From assembly GCA_001600415.1 (NCBI GenBank), contig BCJX01000002.1, positions 124,001 to 188,000 on the forward strand: a stretch of 64,000 nt of DNA, written 5' to 3'. Origin of the DNA: Pascua guehoae (Eukaryota; Basidiomycota; Tremellomycetes; Trichosporonales; Trichosporonaceae). Shown piece by piece: positions 1 through 13,001 of this stretch. The notes under the pieces were generated by a model that ran no database searches, was not told the DNA's origin, and was given only the letters and a program-made list of their open reading frames with translations. Position numbers and translations under genes: made by a program. Within the stretch, counting starts at the first letter, position 1, and each line of letters starts with the position of its first letter.

Positions 1-2011
1 ATGGTCATCGTGAATCCAACGTTGCTCAACACCGCCCCCCCCCCCCCCCCCTCGCCCACCGTCGGCGTGCGCGTGGCGGGCAAACACGGCAACATGCGCC
101 GACCCCGTGGCGTAATGGTAGCGCGTGAGATTCCAACGCTGGAATTCAGATTCTTCCTCAAGGTTGTCCGTTCGATTCGGGCCGGGGTCGCTTCTCTTTT
201 GGTTTCGGGTGTGCTGCGGCTGTGTCCGCGTTTGAACTCTGTGTAGACGTGTAACGATGGTAGAGCACATGTCCACGGGTGCCACACTCAACGGAGGCAG
301 CGTGGTTGATCCAAGTTGGCTGTGTGGCGCTTTCGACTGTTTTCAACCCGAGGTCGTTTTCGGGCGGAGGTAAGAATACATGCGTGGGAGACGCAAAACT
401 TTAGTACAGGTGCCCCAAGTCGTGAGACTCCCGCAGGGCGTGCATGTACCGCGTCTCTCAAGGGCGCAGCAATCCCGAGAGCACAGGCAGGAAGCGGTTG
501 GTTGCAAGTGACGCTACATTATTGTAGCCATTGACGTCGATCTGGATGTCTGAGGGCAGCCTCACGTACACCGGGTCAGTGCGGCTTTCTCACGGTTTCT
601 GACATCCTGAAGGGTAGGTGCAATGAAGGTTGCATTGCACGCGCCCATGTCCAGGGCATGATATGATGTCCATCTGCTACTTGAACAGCCGGATTCAGTG
701 TGGGGCCAAGCCTCAGTTCAGTCTGGGCAGGTTCCACAGTGTGAAGAGATTGCGTCGGTTATAAAGTCGGCCATTCCTTTCCTGCCTTGTTCGGCGACGT
801 GTTGACAACTTGGACCTGTACTGGTCAGTTTGTACTGGTCAGTTCTAACCCGTGGCCGGTGAAGGAATGAGATGCGTTCTCTGGATTCCGCTTTTGTGAA
901 GGTTCTGGCCGGCTACGCAGTGTCCTATCCTGTCCTTGCCTTGTTCCGCAACATGTTGCGAACGCCTTGGACCGGTGATGATGTCGTATCGCTCGCATCC
1001 CATGGAATGACGGGGATGTGGCTTCCCTGAGAATTCCACCTGTGTGAACAGAGCCTTTTGCGGCCGACAATAGCCCATGGTTTCTGGGAATGCTCGCGAT
1101 CTGTGTCGAGCGGTTGGATTGTTGCTCCAGGTCACCTCCATTAAGGGCCGATCGGGTTCGTCCCATCTCAGTTCTGCATATGCGGCCATTTTCTGTCGGC
1201 TGTAAATACATGTGATTTGGGCCCAGTTGTGTGGCTCCCTATCGACCTCGTGAAGTCAGTGCACAGAAGCTGCTTCCGTCAGAGAAGAGACAGCGAGTTG
1301 GACAAAGTAGTGTCAACGGCAAGAAGAATGTTGGGATCCCAGCGCGGGGATGCCGGCCTGAACTTTTCGTACGAGTGAGAAGCGTTAGTGTTAAAGCCGT
1401 TTGTGAAACAATCATGGAGATACTCGCCACAACTCGTTAAAATGTGTACATATACATCTACGACATGATACTTCTGCACTTGTTGTATTGAAAGACTCGA
1501 CGACCGGCATGGCCCAATGCAGCCAGCCACACGCCAGACTGGTCGTGGAGTATGTGAAAGTTGTTGGATCTACAGTTCTGCCTGCTCACTTGCTTGCATC
1601 GTCCCGCCGCTCAGTCTTGGAGGGGCCCAAACCCAACAATCACGTCACGCATCGAAGGGGTGGGCGTGACGGGCGGTTGGGGTGATGGGGGCGCGGGGCT
1701 GTGCGAGGGGTGGTGCGGCGAGGGTGGTGCACTGGTGAGAGAGTGCGGTGTCGGTGTCCACGGCGTGTGGGAAAGGTGGGCCGGGTAGGGCGTGCGAGGG
1801 TAGTGCGAGTGGGGCGTGGCGGCGAATGTGGGCTGTGTGTCAGCTGGAATTTCAGGGGGGCGGCTTGTAATGTGGGCAAGGAGCGGTGCCGGCGGTTTGT
1901 GACATGCACGAGCACATGGTGACGACACGGCTGTTATCGTGCACAGAGGCATGGTCGTGGTCCTGGAGCAAGCCCACGTTGGGCAGATGGTGCTCGAGCT
2001 CCCCAAGCGAT
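1..2011. other. Gene-free left end
   Basis: I see no convincing gene here. The stretch is GC-rich and has a run of 17 C at 35-51. Open frames on both strands are short and have biased composition (Pro/Arg/His on one strand, Gly/Val/Arg on the other), as expected for chance frames in GC-rich DNA. No tRNA box motifs were recognised. Confidence 0.5.
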
Positions 2012-2793
2012 TCACAGCGAATCAGCCAGGGAGCATCGTGCCCACCCCTGTGCACTGCGCATCGCCCGTTCACCGAGTGGTGACTACACGACACAGAGAT
2101 CCACAACAAGGCCAGAAGTGACGCCCACACGTTACTCACCTCGGTCTCACCAGCCTCGTCCTCGGCAACGTCATCCTCGCCGCCGACCCAGTGGATCCTC
2201 GACATCCCAGTCCATCCCTTGGCACCGATGCCGTGGGCCAGGCGGGCCAACTTGCGGGTCAGCATGGTGGGGCAGATGCCAGTCGAGTACTGCTTGGTGC
2301 CCTGGTTTGCGACCAGTGCGTGCGCGGGGAGCTGGGTAGCACGCTGCGTGACGGGTGCGAGGGGTGCAAACGCGTAGCCGTTGGACACGGCAGGGAGCTC
2401 CTTGTCTGCGTGTGCTGGTGTGGTGGCTTGAGCGGGCGAAAGACACATGGCTGGAAGGCTGTTTGTGTAGTCGTGCACGGGTGGTGGGACCGACTTATGG
2501 GGGTTGAGTGACAAGAAGGGTGCAGGTGCAGGTGCTGGGGCTGGTGCAGGCGCCGTGTGACCGACTTGCCGCACTGGCGCTTGGGTGAGAATGCCCCCAG
2601 CAACGCCGACGGCGGGAGTGCTCTGTGGGCGCCATACTTCGGGTGCGAGAGAAAGCGGGGCGTGGCTTGTGGGAAGCCAAAACGACTCTATGTCGTGGCG
2701 GTGCCGGCGTGGTGTGCTGGGCAGAGACGCCGGGTGTGAGCCTGGAAGCGAGGCCGGGAGCGGGAGCGGGTGGACGGGCACCGCACCAAGCAT
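2012..2793 (-). CDS. Putative two-exon protein of unknown function
   Basis: Not recognised. On the minus strand an ATG at 2793 opens 218 codons to a good donor (GAG|GTGAGTAAC) at 2140/2139. A TAG acceptor lets the frame resume at 2083 and stop at 2012, giving about 241 aa. The N-terminal half is Pro/Ala-rich and disordered, with a run of alternating Ala-Pro at about 2530-2560. The second half (about residues 150-215) is less biased, contains a KLARLAHGIGAKGW-like stretch, and ends in an acidic tail. The in-frame intron of normal size is the main support. Against it, there is no recognisable domain and the surrounding DNA looks non-coding. It could be a chance frame. Confidence 0.35.
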
Positions 2794-5700
2794 CGTGGGG
2801 CGAGCGGTGGAGACACGTCGAGTGGTTTGCTACGCCTTGTTGCGTGGCTGGCAAAGTTGGGGGGAGGAGGGATAGAAAGAGACGAGCGAGTGTCTGTTGG
2901 CACAAACGTGGGTAGAATGAGAGATAAGGAGTACGCAGTCGGACGGTCGTCAACCGAGTCCAGGAGGATCTGAGCAGTACTGGCGCAGGTGGGAACAGAA
3001 TGGCGTGCTGGACAGGATCCGAGTCACCGCTGACGCCGAGGGGTGACAAAGACCTGCTGAGCGTATGCTGACCAGCGACGGCGACGAGGCACCAAGCGTG
3101 CTCGTGAACGTGAATGTGGCCGGTAGCGTCGCGCACGTGTTGGTCGGCGTGAGCGCAAACGTGCGCGTTTCCGTGTGCGTCTCAGAGGGTTATCGACGTG
3201 TTCGACGACGAGGGCGACGACGCAGTAGCACCAGTAGACGTGACCGAGTGGACGTTGTCAAGAGCGGTGGTACGCTGCACGTCTGTACTTGTTGATGCGA
3301 ACAGGGCCAAAAGGCGAGTTTGGGACTGGGGGGAAAAGCCAACCAGGGGTCGCCAAGAGCAAGCTCCTTAAGTGTCACCCGCTGCAGCACCGTGCGCGCC
3401 GTATACGCCACTTTACACCCTGGGGACCGTCTTGACACTGTGTGTGTGTTCGAACAAGGTCGGCCGGCACAAGAATTCGGGGTGGCAAATCGTCGAAGGG
3501 TGACTGCGAGTGCGCTCGCTTGCGTGCTGTTGACGCGCTGGGACGGCGTGCCTGGGCTGGGGCCACTGGGCGGCGAGTCACAGCGCGGTGGCGTGCGAGT
3601 GGCGAGCTCGGGTGCCGATGTAGGGAACGACGACGATGGTGAGGACGGAAGCCGACGGGGCGGGGGTGGTAGGAGTGAGGGGGGGGAGTGGAACAAAGAG
3701 CAAGAGTGATAGGTTGTCGTGTCCCCGACGGAGGGTGGGTGTGGCGGGGGACGGTTGCTCTCTCTTGATTTGTGAGAATCTACTGCTAAATGTGAAAGTG
3801 GGCGTCGGTCAGTTAGTTGTGTTTGTGCCTGACTGATCGCGACTGACCCGACCGGTGCGTCCCTGGCAGCCTCAGTAGCCGGTATCCGGCGCGCAGCGGG
3901 GGCCGTACGCCGTACAAGACCTGGGCACCTGGGGCATGCTGGTACCCGGTTGGCGGAATCTTTCGGGACCAGTGACGTTTGCAGACGTCACGCGCGCCTC
4001 GCACCTCCCTCTCGGTATCAATCAGGTGGGTACAACGGGTGGGTACAAGGGGGCACGCATCGGATCAAAACATAGTGTTTCCAAACAGAATGGCAGTGGA
4101 AAAAAAAAAGTTGCTTTGGTGGGCAAGTGGGCGGCCTGGGCGGCATTGCATGCATTGGAGGAGGGTTCTGAGCTGTGGCCGCAGCAAGCGAGTGCCTTCT
4201 CGCGGGTGTGCACATCAGTGGCGTGTTTTGGCGTCCAATGTGGCTAGTGGGGTAAATTGTCTACGATCGCATCCGACGACCAGTGTCCAGTATGGATATC
4301 ATTCCCATTGGATCGCCCCAGATTGATGCCGCCGGCTCCCACCCGCCAAGGACAGCCGTTCTGCGCATGCATAGGTCAGGTCGTGATATTAGGGCACATT
4401 TCGCAGTCTCCCAGGATGATTTTAGGAGCGCTGCAAGCATTGACGACGGCTGCAGCATGCATCTGTGTGGTCGAGGGAACAGGTAAATATCGAGGCGTCC
4501 CCTGGGCGCTGGCCGCTCGGTGAGCACGCACCAACGTGTATCTTGTTTAAGCTTGGATCATGGGCCGGCCCCCGGCACGTCCGTAAGTGGCAAAGGGACA
4601 GCTCGGGCCCATTGGTGGCATGGTGGCACCCATTGATGAGACCCGACCCACACCCCATGACCACTGCAACTAAAGTTTTGTGGCTTCGCAAAGCTTGTTC
4701 GGTTGATTCTTATCCCGGTAACGGGTTGTGACGGGCACGGGTACGGCTTGTTATTAAGCACGCCAGAGATTACAGCAGTGGCAGTATCGATATCGAATCA
4801 GGTGCCTGGAAACTATACATAGCCTCGGTACCTTTGTGCCTGCCACGGCCTAGCTCGCTTGCTACAGGGGCAATCTACATATCTGCAACATCTATCGCAT
4901 GCGACAAAGACTTTCCGAGCGTTTGCAGCATGCATGCAGCTTTCAGCACGATAGCCAACGCCACGCAACCGTCGAATCGGGACATTATGGGTGTCAGCTC
5001 ATCCTCAGCCTGTTCCATGAGCTTCCAAAGGGGCCACAACAGCGCCACCACCCACACCCGCTTGACCCACCGGATGAGAACTTGCAGGACAGGTTTGGGT
5101 CTGCAACAACTGGCGTACACACTGGCAGCCTTCAAACCCCCTTGCATCGCAGCCACAAAGCCACACCAGGTTGGCCGCCGGGCTTTCGAGGCACCCAGCG
5201 AGGAACACACCGGCCCTTGAACACCCCGCCGGGGTACCGGCGGCACACGCAGGTGCCCCACCACCATCTGAGACAGCTCTGGGACCTGTGCAGCGACAAC
5301 GGCAACTCCGTTTGTCCTACGACATTACCAGGTCCAAGCACAGGAACGCCGGTCACGACACTTGTCTTGTCGAGGAGGCCGACGCCACGATCGACACTGA
5401 AGCGACGGTGCCGAGATTGAAAACGTCCGCTCGCCCGCGAGCCGGGACGCCGCCGCGCCGCCGCGCCGCCTGTCACTGCCAAAGTCGGCGAGTTGCCCGC
5501 AAGTCGAGCCGGTCTGGTGCAGTGGCCCTGACTGTAACCCTCCGGAACGCTGTCCAGCCCTCTCGATACGATCCAACCTTTTTTGCGTGCCAAGCCCTTT
5601 GGGACAATATCAAATCGGAACCCACAGAAGACGCGGGGCGGATAAGAGCCGGATATGGGACCTGGGGACTGCGAGCACTGGCAAGGTCCCGAGGCCGACG

Positions 5701-7675
5701 AGTGCTGGCGCCGGGGGTTTGGGTTTGACTAAGCGACGCCGCATTGATCCTCGGCGGTCATCAGACATCAATCTTGCAAAGATTGGGGAGGACGGTGTCG
5801 GTGATGTTCGGCCATGCCAGGTTTGGGTTGCCTTTGGAAATCACTCGCGTTCTGATGGGTACGGTATAGCCATGGCGTGGCATGTAGTGTACAGCCTCCG
5901 TCGAAAAGATCCGTCGTAAGGCGCAGGGATGCCGCGGCATGCGGGCGTTCACACTGCTGCTGAGCAGCGAGTCCAACTAGTTGTTCTGCCTCCGCTGCGC
6001 CACTTGACGGACTTCTTGAGACGTCGTGGCTGTACCACAATCTGCAATGGGAGTGTCAAGTGTGCGTCATGGGTCGAGTGGCAGCTGCGCAGGTTGCCGA
6101 ACGTTTGCCGAACGTTGAACAGAGCAGAGCAGTAGGGTGAAAGCGATCTGGGAGACTAGGCATTCTTACCCTCAAGATAGTCTTGATATTGTATAGTTCT
6201 TTGCCGTTGCGGAGTGTAACAAATATAGTGACATCGCCGTGGTGCTTGGGAATATGACGTTGTGTGGGGGTTCAGCAGCCCAACGTACTGGGGCTCCGTC
6301 TGTGGTACTGCGCTGCGGCTGATGACCGCCGTGTCGAGAAGACACGACCACACACTGTGCCCTAGCAGAGAGCACAGCGCTGTCAACGCAATCTGCTGCA
6401 GACTCTGCATGGTTATTTTCCCATTGGGCTCACAAATGTACCACGCAGGCCAACCTTTGGAGAAGCATCTGCGCCACTGTCGCCACGACCGTGCGGCAGG
6501 ATCGAGCAAGAGGACCTGCCGTCAATTTGATCCCGTCGTTGTGTGTGCGAAACTGCACTAGCCACGCCAGTGGGGCGCGCCCCACGACGTTGTGTGTTTT
6601 CCACCGACGGGGAAATCGCACTACAACCATTCCAGAGTGTACTTGGCAAAGTCCACGGCCTGGCGTGCGTTTTACCGAGTGCTGAAAAACACAATACAAC
6701 TGCCGAGCTTCCGTAATTGGGGTGTATATGCGTTTTTGCCTCTTTCCATGCCCACTTGCCCACATTCGTGTGGGGGGTCGCATTTCACCAAGTGGCGGTC
6801 CGGTGATGCGTGTGGCTGTATGGCCCTGGTCATTCGCTGTCTCCAGGCGCACCCTCCCTCTGCTCCAAGCTTTCGTCTGCATTCAACTACCGCCACAGAC
6901 TGTAGTAGTATTCCAGCGCAGAACGAGTATTCCAACACAGACGGAGAATGTACGCGATCGGCATGTGAACCACCTGGACGCGAAGACTTATTGAACAAAG
7001 TCGGCTTCGACAGCGTTGGAAACAGAGTTGCCTAGAGCAACATCCTGGCTGCAGCCGCCAACATTATTGATCTTGGGGGACCAAACGCCTCGAGTCGGGC
7101 GAAGGCATTCTCCCACCCCGCACCTCCCAACGGCCTACCACCTCAGCTGCACAGGGCACTCAACCCGACTGCCACTGCCATCCCGAACCTGCATGTACCT
7201 CGCTCATGCATCCAGCACGAGCATGCTAACATCCGAGGCACCCGCTGAACCAGGCGCCACCCAGTGGCCAGCGGTAGCCACGTCGGGTGCCTGGCAAAAG
7301 TCCGCCGCTGGTGCGGTGGCAATGTCCGTCCCCACATGCGCACACGCGCGCATGCCCGTCTATCCTGGACACTGGAGTCGCTTGGCGGTCGTCATGCGCT
7401 GCGACGCGGTCAGTGGGGATGCTTACACCGCTTTTATCTCTGCCAGGTATGGTCGATACGATACGTGCCGCGGATCGTCATGGGCCCGGGCTGGGGCTGG
7501 GGCTGCTCCTGCCTAGAGTCTCCTACCTGTCTCCTGCCTATATTCTCCTGCCAGCTGCCTGTAGTCTCCTGCCCCAGCGCGGCGGATGCAGATGGGACCT
7601 CACTATGAGACCCCACTCCACGCCATTCAACGCGCGTCCTCCAGCCCCGATCTTTCCGGTATCACCCATCTCACA
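2794..7675. other. Long gene-free stretch
   Basis: About 4.9 kb with no gene I can support. Open frames up to about 185 codons occur on both strands, but none shows a recognisable domain, plausible start context or consistent splice sites. No transposase, reverse transcriptase or tRNA motif was seen. Part of it may be the promoter region of the receptor-like gene that starts at 7676. Confidence 0.5.
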
Positions 7676-10600
7676 ATGTCCCCCAGCAGCCTACTGATCG
7701 CCGCCGCCGGCGCCGCGGCCCTTGGCCTCGCTCGGGCCAAGTTTATCGACGAGGTCTACCCCGCGTGCGTGGCCGAGTGCGAGGCGGTGGGGCCACTCAT
7801 CGACTCGTGCATGGCCAATGCGAGCGCGGCGCTGTATCCGTGCTCGATGAAGGCGTGTGAGGTGAGCTTTGGGTGTGTTGAGGGGGTGTGGAGGTTGTGG
7901 GGTGTGGGTACGGGGATGCAGAGATGGGATGGAGGGGGGAGGGGGGACTAGAGGGAGGTGCTAGAGGTTGGTGCGGGGTGGTGCGGGTTGGGCGAGCGGT
8001 CGCTTGGAATACTGGAATACTGGAATACTCGAGTCGGAGTAGAGCCTCATCGCGAGGTCGACTCAGGCTTGGCTGTGGGCAATCACAGTCATGGCGTGGA
8101 GGAAACCTAGGTCGGGAGATGGATTTGACTGGGCACGAACACGGGTGTTACAGACCAACGGGGATGGGGGCCCAGCGAGAGAGAGAGACAGAGAGATTCT
8201 GGAGAGAGAAGCTCTCCTCGCCCGCATGGTGTGCACTCGTCCTCTCGTCCTCTTCACGCAGTTGTTTCCGTATACGAGCCCCACTACTGTGTGCCCTGTA
8301 CGTTGGGTTGTCGCCCAGGCCAGGCGCAGGATGTGACCCGGGGCCTGAGTGAGAGACATTCTGCCACGCACACTGTCCCCTCCCACGAGGCCGAGGTTGT
8401 AACGCGTACGCGACCACCCGCGCGTGGATCTGGCCGAGCGAGGTTTCCCCACCCCTGCCTACCAAGCACTAACACCAGAACGACTGGGACCTCGACTTTC
8501 GACGATGCTTCAACTGCGAAAACGTCCACGAGCCCGCGCTAAACTATACGACCTACGCGCAGCGCGACATGTGGGTTGACAGTATGAAAAACTGCCATCC
8601 GGCGGGGTATGTCTATCCCGTCAAGTGGCTCAGCTGGGAAGAGTGAGTGTCGCGTGCGTGGGCGTTGGGGTGGGGTCGGGGGTTGGGGATGTGCAGGGAG
8701 GTTTGCTGTCGGACCGGGTTGTGGGATCGTGGTATGGTGTGTGTTGGCCTGAGGTGGTAACGGCGAGGGTGCGGGACAGGAACTGGGCACTGCGATTGAC
8801 TGAGTGCTGTCCGGAGTTGACGTCGGGTGCGTGCTGTTTGGGGGTAGGTTGCACCCCATTGCCGACCCTGCTCTTCGCAGGCTGGTCACGCTGGGTCGAG
8901 TCCGGGGATCCGAGGAGATTACCCTCGACTTTTGTCGTGGACTGAGGGGGATTGGGATCTCAACCATGATAGGCAATGAGAGCGGTGTCGCGCGCACAGG
9001 CAATGGGAGCGGTATCGTGCGTACAGGCAACGAGAGTGCTGTCAAGCGTGTTGCCTATCTCTTGTGTTTTTGGGTGTGGCATACTTTGCGCTCAGCGTGC
9101 GTTTCCGCGTTGTCTCTCCTCTCCCCATCGCCGTCTCCACCTGAGAGGAGCGGGTCAGCGTGGTATCTCTGGGGGCTGGCCGCAACAACGCCATGGCTGT
9201 AACGCAATCCCTCGGGCTCTTCGACAGCCGCTCAGCGTCCTGAACCGCCCCAGCCCCAACTGGTCTTCCCCTCGTCACCCGCTCGTCGTTCTCCGCCCAC
9301 CTCCAACCTTGCACCCATATCCCTCTCAGCCCCTGCACCTTTCCCAGACACAATCCACGCCTGGAAGCCTTCCTCAGCTGACGTCAGACTCAACAACACG
9401 GTTGGCGGCAAGACAGTCGCCGCCACCGCCACCTGGGCATCACTCACCATCCCCCTCGGCCCGACGAGCGCGAGCTCCAGCGCCGACGAGTCTAATGACG
9501 CCGGGGGTGGTGGGGGTAAGCAGAAGGTGAAAACGGGCGAAATCGTCGGTGCGGCGGTACGTACAGTATTCCTTTCTTATCCATCCCTACTCTACGCAAA
9601 TCTCGTGGTTTCCGGCTTCCGGGATTGTCCTGGCCGGTACCATTACCGCCCCCCATTATCCCTCACTCACACCCGTTTCCCGCCGCTTTCAATACGGGGC
9701 TGATGGCAGTTTGCCGGCGCGACCGCGATCGGCCTCGGACTGGGATTCTTCGTCGGGTACCGCATCGTGCGCCGCCGCCAGAGACGAACGGCATCGAGCA
9801 GGTGCGTGTTTGCCTCTTTGCGTTAGCGTATTGGGGGCGGTTGAACGTCGTGGTGGGTGTGGCGGTTGGGGCGGTTTGTGGCGGTTTCGACGCCTGTAGT
9901 GCAAAAGCTTCTCGTCATACTTGGCGCACTTTGCTGTCTATCCCCGGACCCCGCTATGGTTCATTTTGGCCCGTATTCTGGGGTGAGGTCTGTCCTGCCT
10001 GAGAGTTCTCGGGGAACCACTGTGGTCGGTTTGCGCCCGCCTGGCGAGTGCGCCGTGGGAGCTGGTGCGGGTGCAATGGGAGCAGGCCAAGGCGAAAGTC
10101 TCTGCGTGGCGGCGACGTCGACATGCAAGGGCGACTAGCTGCAGGATTGGGCCGTAATGGGGTCATGAGCTCGCTGGCCGCCTGTTGCCCATGGCAGCAT
10201 CCTAGGGGGTCCGATAATTGCCCGCCTCCTCTGAGAAGGAGCCGCCATCGGGGCGGACGAGATGGGCCTGAGGGGACGAGGGGGCCTGGGGGCGTTAGTG
10301 TGAAGCCCAGCACTTTGGCTGCTTCGATTCCACCAGCGTGCACAATAGCGAGCCGCCTCCAAATGTGGTCAGAGATGAGGGTGGTGTGCTAGGCAGTTTG
10401 GGACCTACCGCTGCTGTCCTACCGCGCGTGCAGTCGGCTCCAGTCATTGCAGTATGCTCTCGGCTGGCGCATGAGTGCCGATGGGTAGTGGGTTGGTAGC
10501 GTGCGCGTTGACAATACCTCTTGATCTCTTGTCAATGTGCACCATCCATACCACCCAGGCCCCGTCTCTCCCAGTCCACCCCTCTCTCCCAGTCCACCAC

Positions 10601-11269
10601 TCTCTCCGGTCAACCCCTCTCTCCCAGTCCACCCTCTCTCCCAGTCCACCCCTCTCTCCCAGTCCACCACCCTCCCCCCGCGTCTTCCCCACCCCCACCA
10701 TCTCAACACGCCCCCTCGCTAACCCCAGCGACCCCGAAACCTTCGACTTCGACAGCCCCCACCCCTTCATCTCCCCCTTCAAATCCAGGCGTCGCCGGGG
10801 ACAAACCCTCGCGCGCAGCAGCACGTCCGAGCAGACGATTGACCCCTCGGCCCCGGAAAAGAACGACAGGGCCTCGGACGCCGAACCCGTTCCCGTACCA
10901 TCTGAGGCCACGCCGTCGGATACGGACTCGATCATGCCCTCGGCGTCGGATACGGACCCCCTCGCCACGACTACGCAGCTGGGTGAACATGCCCCCGCGT
11001 CGGTCGAACGCGAACCACAACCCCAGACACCACAGACACAGCCACCGCAGACACCGCAGACACCACGCACACCACAGACACCACAAATACCCCGTTACAA
11101 GCGCGAAGTCTTACGGCGCCTCGACGCCCTCTCGCCCCCGGCTGCTAGTACCCCGATGACCGAGGCGATCCAGGCCGAGGACGCGGGGCGGATCGCGCAC
11201 TCGCCCCGGGCGCCGGAGCGCGAGGAGGTGCCGCCGCGCTATGATGGGGGGGGGGGGACCGAGGGGTGA
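7676..11269 (+). CDS. Single-pass membrane receptor-like protein (signal peptide, Cys-rich ectodomain, TM, PPRY tail)
   Basis: Probable type I membrane protein at the cell surface; function unknown. Exon 1 (7676-7861) encodes a signal peptide rich in Ala/Leu, then the start of a Cys-rich ectodomain with spaced cysteines in a CVAEC-like pattern. Exon 2 (8479-8642) continues it with a CFNCENVHEP-like segment and potential N-glycosylation sites. A later exon ending at about 9559 holds a Ser/Gly linker. The next (about 9709-9798) encodes a transmembrane helix of Gly/Ile/Leu/Phe followed by YRIVRRRQRR, a stop-transfer signal. The last exon (about 10728-11269) is a disordered Ser/Pro/Thr/Gln tail ending near PPRYDGG. 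This layout is common among uncharacterised basidiomycete surface proteins. The join between 8642 and about 9225 is unresolved because phases do not match with the obvious acceptor, so at least one exon there is missing from my model. A possible extra juxtamembrane exon lies near 10066-10140. Confidence 0.55.
8971..9051. repeat. 27-bp tandem repeat, three copies
   Basis: Units at 8971-8997, 8998-9024 and 9025-9051 begin AGGCAATGAGAGCGG, with several substitutions in the third copy. The repeat lies in the unresolved middle of the receptor-like gene. The unit is nine codons long, so it would keep frame if translated (a GNESGVART-like peptide repeat), but it is more likely intronic. Confidence 0.75.
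10561..10680. repeat. CT-rich minisatellite (about 18-23 bp unit)
   Basis: About six imperfect copies of a unit containing CCCTCTCTCCCAGTCCAC. It lies in the inferred long intron upstream of the last exon of the receptor-like gene. The pyrimidine-rich units each contain CAG, so they may act as, or be mistaken for, 3' splice sites. Confidence 0.75.
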
Positions 11270-11318
11270 GGGCCGAGGCGGGGCACGCGGACGGGAGCGC
11301 GTCTTTGGGGGGGGGGGG

Positions 11319-11333
11319 NNNNNNNNNNNNNNN
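11319..11333. other. Assembly gap inside a poly-G tract
   Basis: Fifteen N flanked by runs of G on both sides (about 11307-11318 and 11334-11351). The true length of the G tract is unknown. The gap lies about 50 bp downstream of the receptor-like gene stop codon. Confidence 0.95.
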
Positions 11334-13001
11334 GGGGGGGGGGGGGGGGGGGAGTTGACGGTTGACGGAGGGGGGGGTCAGGTGGGATATCGCGGGACGG
11401 GGAATGTCGGTTGGAACAAGCTGGGAACTAGCTGTATTGCCCGAGCACATGTATGTACTCTGAACGTGCCGTCGCACTGCACATGCACGCATATTGGCCA
11501 ACACCCTCACGGGGGGCAGCGGATGGACTGTATCGATACCACACACGGCGTAACAGCCATGGTCGCACGAGGCCAATGACAGCAGCAACGCTGCACATCC
11601 ATGCACCGGTGCGTCTGGAAGTCTTGAGACTGCCACGTTGAGCGCAGTCTAGTCGACGTTGCCCAAGCTCTGTGAGCCAATGCAACATGGCAAGTGGCCG
11701 CTGAGGTTTCCTGCTCGTTGTATCCCACATGGTCGGGCTTCCCTGTATACGTACCGTGTGCGTACCCTTGCTTAAGGCAGTGTCGTGACTTTTCGGACAC
11801 ACGTGTATCTTGTTTTGCAGCTGGGGCCTGATCGTCTTGAGCGCGCTCGACGTTGCCCTCGCGCCCCCGCCCCGGGTACAAATGCCGAGGTGAACGGTGC
11901 GCGCTCCCCTGCCCGGTCGGGTTTGGCACGAACAACCACAGATTGAGGCAAAACGCGGCGCCACGTCTCTATGGGTCTGGCCTGGAGGGGGTGGCACCGA
12001 GTCCAAAATAGCGTCGTTGTCCTTGAAGAGGGATGTGGGCACGGGGAAGCCCATTTGCGCTCTCAAGTGGGCCGTGAATGTACAAAGGGGTGAGAACATG
12101 CCCGTTAGCACAAGGATCGAGAACGGGCGAGGACCTTTGGAAGAACCACGCCACGATGAGGGGTTGCACAGTCGGGGACGTGTTGGAAGGGTGACGAGGG
12201 AGAGAGGGATGACGCCGAGGCACAAGTGGTACGAGGCAGGCAGTAGGCAGTGGCAGGGACGCCAAGTGTGGACATAGGCAGCGGTGTGGCCCTTGGACGG
12301 GGTCGAGGTCGTCCCCGACTGCCGTGGACGAGGGTCACTGCGGCGGGCTGGGGAATGGGTGTTAGTGAAAACTGGCCAGCGTACCGGAGGGGATACCGCT
12401 TCACAGATCCCCGTCGACAAGCGTCGCGGCGGCGGTGGGGACGCCTGCCGGACAAAGACATTGTGAGGGCGGCGTTGGTGGCCCACGAAGCCTTGACGGC
12501 GGGGGCGGCTCACGACCTGCGGCTGGTCAAAGTGGTGTGGAGCGTCCCGGCCGGACTTGAGCTTCAAGTCGTGCCAGGGGACGGAGTCCTACAGCGGTAA
12601 GCGGTTGACCGATGCGGAGTTGTCGACGGCAGAGCCAGTGGCGGCACGCAGGGGACACATGATGCCCACAGTGGAACTAGTGACGGATAGCTAGAGTTGC
12701 AGGCAGTCCAATAAAACCCATTGTCAGCGCGGAAGTGCTCCAAACGGGGTGAGACAGTGCAAATGTGGTATACAGCATAACGACCGACCACCAGGGTCAG
12801 AAAATGCATGGACACATGTAGTAATAGAGGAAGGAAACAGATCGGCCCTTCAAGGGCCGCCCAGGGGGAGAGAGATTTGGCGGGCGCAGTCGACGCGCGC
12901 GCATGCGTGTTTTTCGTAGTTTGAGGTTTGAGGTTTGGGAGGTGGGTTGATCGTCCAGAGATCCAGGTGTGCCACGAGCCAAAGGGAGACGAGCGAGCGG
13001 C
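11334..13001. other. Intergenic stretch with a long minus-strand open frame of doubtful status
   Basis: No gene I can support. A minus-strand frame stays open for 379 codons (11428-12567), but its product is rich in Pro, Arg, Cys and His, matches no family I know, and competes with other open frames in the same DNA. I treat it as non-coding for now. Confidence 0.4.

Noticed and set aside
3190..3709. Overlapping open frames of 168 (minus) and 129 (plus) codons.
   Set aside because: Biased Ser/Pro/Arg and Gly/Arg/Val composition on opposite strands; typical of chance frames in GC-rich DNA.
10475..11070. Plus-strand reading through the CT-rich minisatellite into the last exon of the receptor-like gene, and minus-strand Gly/Arg/Glu frames over it.
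   Set aside because: The part upstream of about 10728 is tandem repeat and does not match the phase of the preceding TM exon; the minus-strand frames are repeat shadows.
11428..12567. 379-codon minus-strand open frame.
   Set aside because: Pro/Arg/Cys/His-rich product without a domain, competing with other open frames on both strands. No splice or promoter logic.
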